From positions 186,001-250,000 of the forward strand of contig JAVLUO010000002.1 in assembly GCA_031628995.1 (NCBI GenBank): a DNA stretch of 64,000 nucleotides, written 5' to 3'. A program made the position numbers and the translations under genes. Positions 62,357-64,000 of this stretch are shown piece after piece. Source of the stretch: Bacillota bacterium LX-D. GTDB lineage: Bacteria > Bacillota > DUOV01 > Zhaonellaceae. How positions within the stretch are numbered: position 1 is the stretch's first letter; each line of letters starts with the position of its first letter. The notes beneath the pieces were generated by a model. The model searched no databases. It saw nothing but the letters and a program-made list of their open reading frames with translations, and was not told where the DNA came from.

Positions 62357-63369
62357 AGTGCTATCTCCTGACTATATTCAATGAATTCATTTAATTTATC
62401 AAGGGCTGCTCCTGAATCAATAAGTTCTTCTGCCTGCCTAATGCCCTCATGTAAATCTTCCGCAACTTTGCCTACATAGAGTGCTGCTCCGCTATTTAAA
62501 AGCACAATATCCCTGGCAGGGCCCTTTTGGCCGGCTAAAACCCGGCTAATTATTTGGGCGTTAAAAGCTGCATCTTGACCAGCTATAGCGTCTAAGGTTC
62601 CATAGGAAAAACCATATTCTTCAGGATCAATAGTATAATTGATAATTTCTCCATTGCTTACTTCACTGACAACAGTTTTAGTAGTAATAGTAATTTCGTC
62701 TAGTCCGTCTAGGCCATGGACAACCATTGCTTTTTCGATTCCCAGATTATTTAAAACTTCTGCAATAACCCCAATTAAGTTTTGGTCATAAACGCCTAAG
62801 ACTTGACCTTGCACAAATGCTGGATTGACTAAGGGGCCTAAAAGATTAAACACCGTTTTGATTCCTAATTCTCTTCTTGGGCCCACCACATTCTTCATTG
62901 CTGTGTGATAGTGAGGCGCAAATAAGAAGCCAATGCCTATTTCTTTAATACATCTTTCGGCGGCAGATGGGTCTAGATTAATGCGTACCCCTAAGGCTTC
63001 TAAAACATCGGCGCTGCCGCTTTTACTGGAAACAGCTTTGTTGCCGTGTTTAGCAACTTTCACACCTCCTGCGGCAGCAACAAGTGCTACAATTGTAGAT
63101 ATATTAAAAGTCTTTCCACCGTCGCCTCCAGTACCGCAAGTATCAATGGCGTAACTATCCATTTGGACTTTTTTAGCTTTACTGCGCATGGATTTAGCAA
63201 AGCCTGTTATTTCCGAAATATTTTCTCCTTTCATACAAAGAGCTGTTAAAAGACCACCAATTTGGGCCGGCGTTGCTTCCCCGTTCATAATTGCGTCCAT
63301 GACCTGCATAGCCTCAGTTTCAGTTAAATCTTCTTTCCCTAAGATCTTTTTTAAAGCTTCATTTAACAT
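62353..63369 (-). CDS. trpD: Anthranilate phosphoribosyltransferase TrpD
   Basis: TrpD (338 aa) transfers phosphoribose to anthranilate. [17 protein letters not shown] near residues 77-93 (PRPP loop), [21 protein letters not shown] near 106-126, and [25 protein letters not shown] near 158-182. GGAGGTG lies before the ATG. TrpG is a separate protein, not fused. Confidence 0.97.
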   Translation of the reverse strand: MLNEALKKILGKEDLTETEAMQVMDAIMNGEATPAQIGGLLTALCMKGENISEITGFAKSMRSKAKKVQMDSYAIDTCGTGGDGGKTFNISTIVALVAAAGGVKVAKHGNKAVSSKSGSADVLEALGVRINLDPSAAERCIKEIGIGFLFAPHYHTAMKNVVGPRRELGIKTVFNLLGPLVNPAFVQGQVLGVYDQNLIGVIAEVLNNLGIEKAMVVHGLDGLDEITITTKTVVSEVSNGEIINYTIDPEEYGFSYGTLDAIAGQDAAFNAQIISRVLAGQKGPARDIVLLNSGAALYVGKVAEDLHEGIRQAEELIDSGAALDKLNEFIEYSQEIAL

Positions 63370-63385
63370 TGTTTACACCTCCAAT

Positions 63386-63949
63386 TTAAATAGCTAAAAA
63401 ATTATTAATAAGCTGTTTCCCAGCTTCAGTCAGAATAGATTCAGGGTGAAACTGCAACCCATAAACGGGAAACTCCCGGTGCTTAATTCCCATTATAATT
63501 CCATCTTCCGTTGCAGCTGTTATTTCCAACTGCTCATTAAGGCTAGCCTCATTAATGACCAAGGAATGATATCTGGCAACGGAAAGAGGATTTTTGACCT
63601 TAGCAAATATATCTGTACCTTTGTGGGTTATTACTGATGCTTTTCCGTGCATAATTTTCGGAGCTTTAACGATTTCTGCCCCATAGGCGTAACCAATGGC
63701 CTGATGCCCTAGGCAAATGCCTAAAATAGGTATTTGCCCTTGAACTGCTTTAATCAGCTCCACGCAATTTCCAGCATTTTCAGGTCTGCCGGGACCAGGG
63801 GAGAGGACTATTTGGGAAAAATCCGCTTCTAGGATTTCGGCAATAGTTATTTGGTCATTGCGCCTAACTTCAATCTTAGGAGTGAACTCCCCCAGGTATT
63901 GATACAGGTTGTAAGTAAAAGAATCGTAATTATCGATTAAGAGAATCAT
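63386..63949 (-). CDS. trpG: Anthranilate synthase glutamine amidotransferase TrpG (PabA-like)
   Basis: TrpG (187 aa), class I glutamine amidotransferase. NYDSFTYNL start, oxyanion SPGPGRPENAG near residues 50-60, nucleophile Cys79 in GICLGHQAIGY, and the HPES box near residue 168 with His-Glu. In the trp operon it supplies ammonia to TrpE; it could also serve PabB. AAGGAGG lies in the end of trpE. Confidence 0.96.
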   Translation of the reverse strand: MILLIDNYDSFTYNLYQYLGEFTPKIEVRRNDQITIAEILEADFSQIVLSPGPGRPENAGNCVELIKAVQGQIPILGICLGHQAIGYAYGAEIVKAPKIMHGKASVITHKGTDIFAKVKNPLSVARYHSLVINEASLNEQLEITAATEDGIIMGIKHREFPVYGLQFHPESILTEAGKQLINNFLAI

Positions 63950-64000
63950 AATAAAGCCTCCTTTAATACCATGGCCTTAGCTAATACTTCCTCATATTCT
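63946..64000 (-). CDS. trpE: Anthranilate synthase component I TrpE, 3' end only
   Basis: On the minus strand the 54 bases before trpG read EYEEVLAKAMVLKEALL and stop with TGA overlapping the trpG ATG. The position and the helical C-terminal pattern fit the end of TrpE. The rest, and any trp leader or attenuator, lies beyond base 64000. Confidence 0.7.
   Translation of the reverse strand, partial: EYEEVLAKAMVLKEALL

Noticed and set aside
1-64000. Mobile elements, CRISPR arrays, prophage or horizontally acquired islands
   Set aside because: No transposase, integrase, repeat-spacer array or abrupt change of base or codon use was noticed anywhere in the window.

Overview
The window is a compact, AT-rich chromosomal segment from a flagellated, endospore-forming, probably anaerobic Firmicute of the Clostridia type. 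The grounds are: the single long flagellar operon with FliY, FlhF/FlhG and a SwrB-like gene; the spoIIGA-sigE-sigG-spoIIR sporulation block; an alpha/beta SASP; PASTA-tailed penicillin-binding protein; class III (anaerobic) ribonucleotide reductase; strong AGGAGG-type ribosome binding sites; and frequent GTG/TTG starts. I cannot name a genus. No insertion sequence, prophage, CRISPR, rRNA or tRNA was seen. It reads as core chromosome with a few small accessory genes.

Layout. (1) 1-24822, plus strand: flagellar/chemotaxis operon fliG(partial)-fliH-fliI-fliJ-fliK-flgD-(Flg_new)-flgE-flbD-motA-motB-fliL-fliN-fliO-fliP-fliQ-fliR-flhB-flhA-flhF-flhG-ycgR-fliA-swrB-(MltG-like)-flgF-flgG-flgJ-cheD-cheR-cheC-cheY-fliM-fliY, closed by a terminator shared with a convergent SASP gene. 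(2) 24.8-31.9 kb: mixed small genes: a PHP phosphatase, a 50-aa zinc-ribbon protein, bacillithiol genes bshC-bshB1, a TPR lipid-anchored or membrane protein, a 37-aa rubredoxin-like protein, a ROK kinase and an M20D amidohydrolase. (3) 31.9-51.2 kb: the division/cell-wall cluster mraZ-rsmH-ftsL-ftsI/spoVD-murE-murF-mraY-murD-ftsW-murG-murC-murB-murA-ftsQ-sbp-ftsA-ftsZ. (4) 51.3-55.0 kb: spoIIGA-sigE, sigG-spoIIR, ymxH. (5) 55.1-57.7 kb: nrdR-nrdD. (6) 57.7-58.9 kb: aroF (DAHP synthase) behind an aromatic-rich leader peptide and terminator. (7) 59.0-64.0 kb, minus strand: trpE(partial)-G-D-C-F-B-A.

How parts work together. The first block builds the C-ring, export gate, rod, hook and motor and ends with the switch proteins that read CheY-P. 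The dcw block makes lipid II and the divisome. SpoIIR made in the forespore triggers SpoIIGA to process pro-SigE in the mother cell, and the two halves of that relay lie side by side. NrdR represses its own nrdR-nrdD operon. AroF feeds chorismate to the convergent trp operon.

The most interesting signals are: a MotA/MotB-like stator pair whose ion-binding Asp (MotB) and pore Thr (MotA) are both substituted; a probable attenuator ahead of aroF with eight aromatic codons in a stretch of fourteen; three SigH-type promoters, including perfect matches ahead of mraZ and of a small zinc-ribbon gene; an MltG-like gene with no ATG/GTG/TTG start that overlaps swrB at an A-AAA-AAT slippery site; a GGA-rich structured leader on flgE; and NrdR and MraZ operator arrays. 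All are read by eye from the sequence; none was tested by search or folding software.
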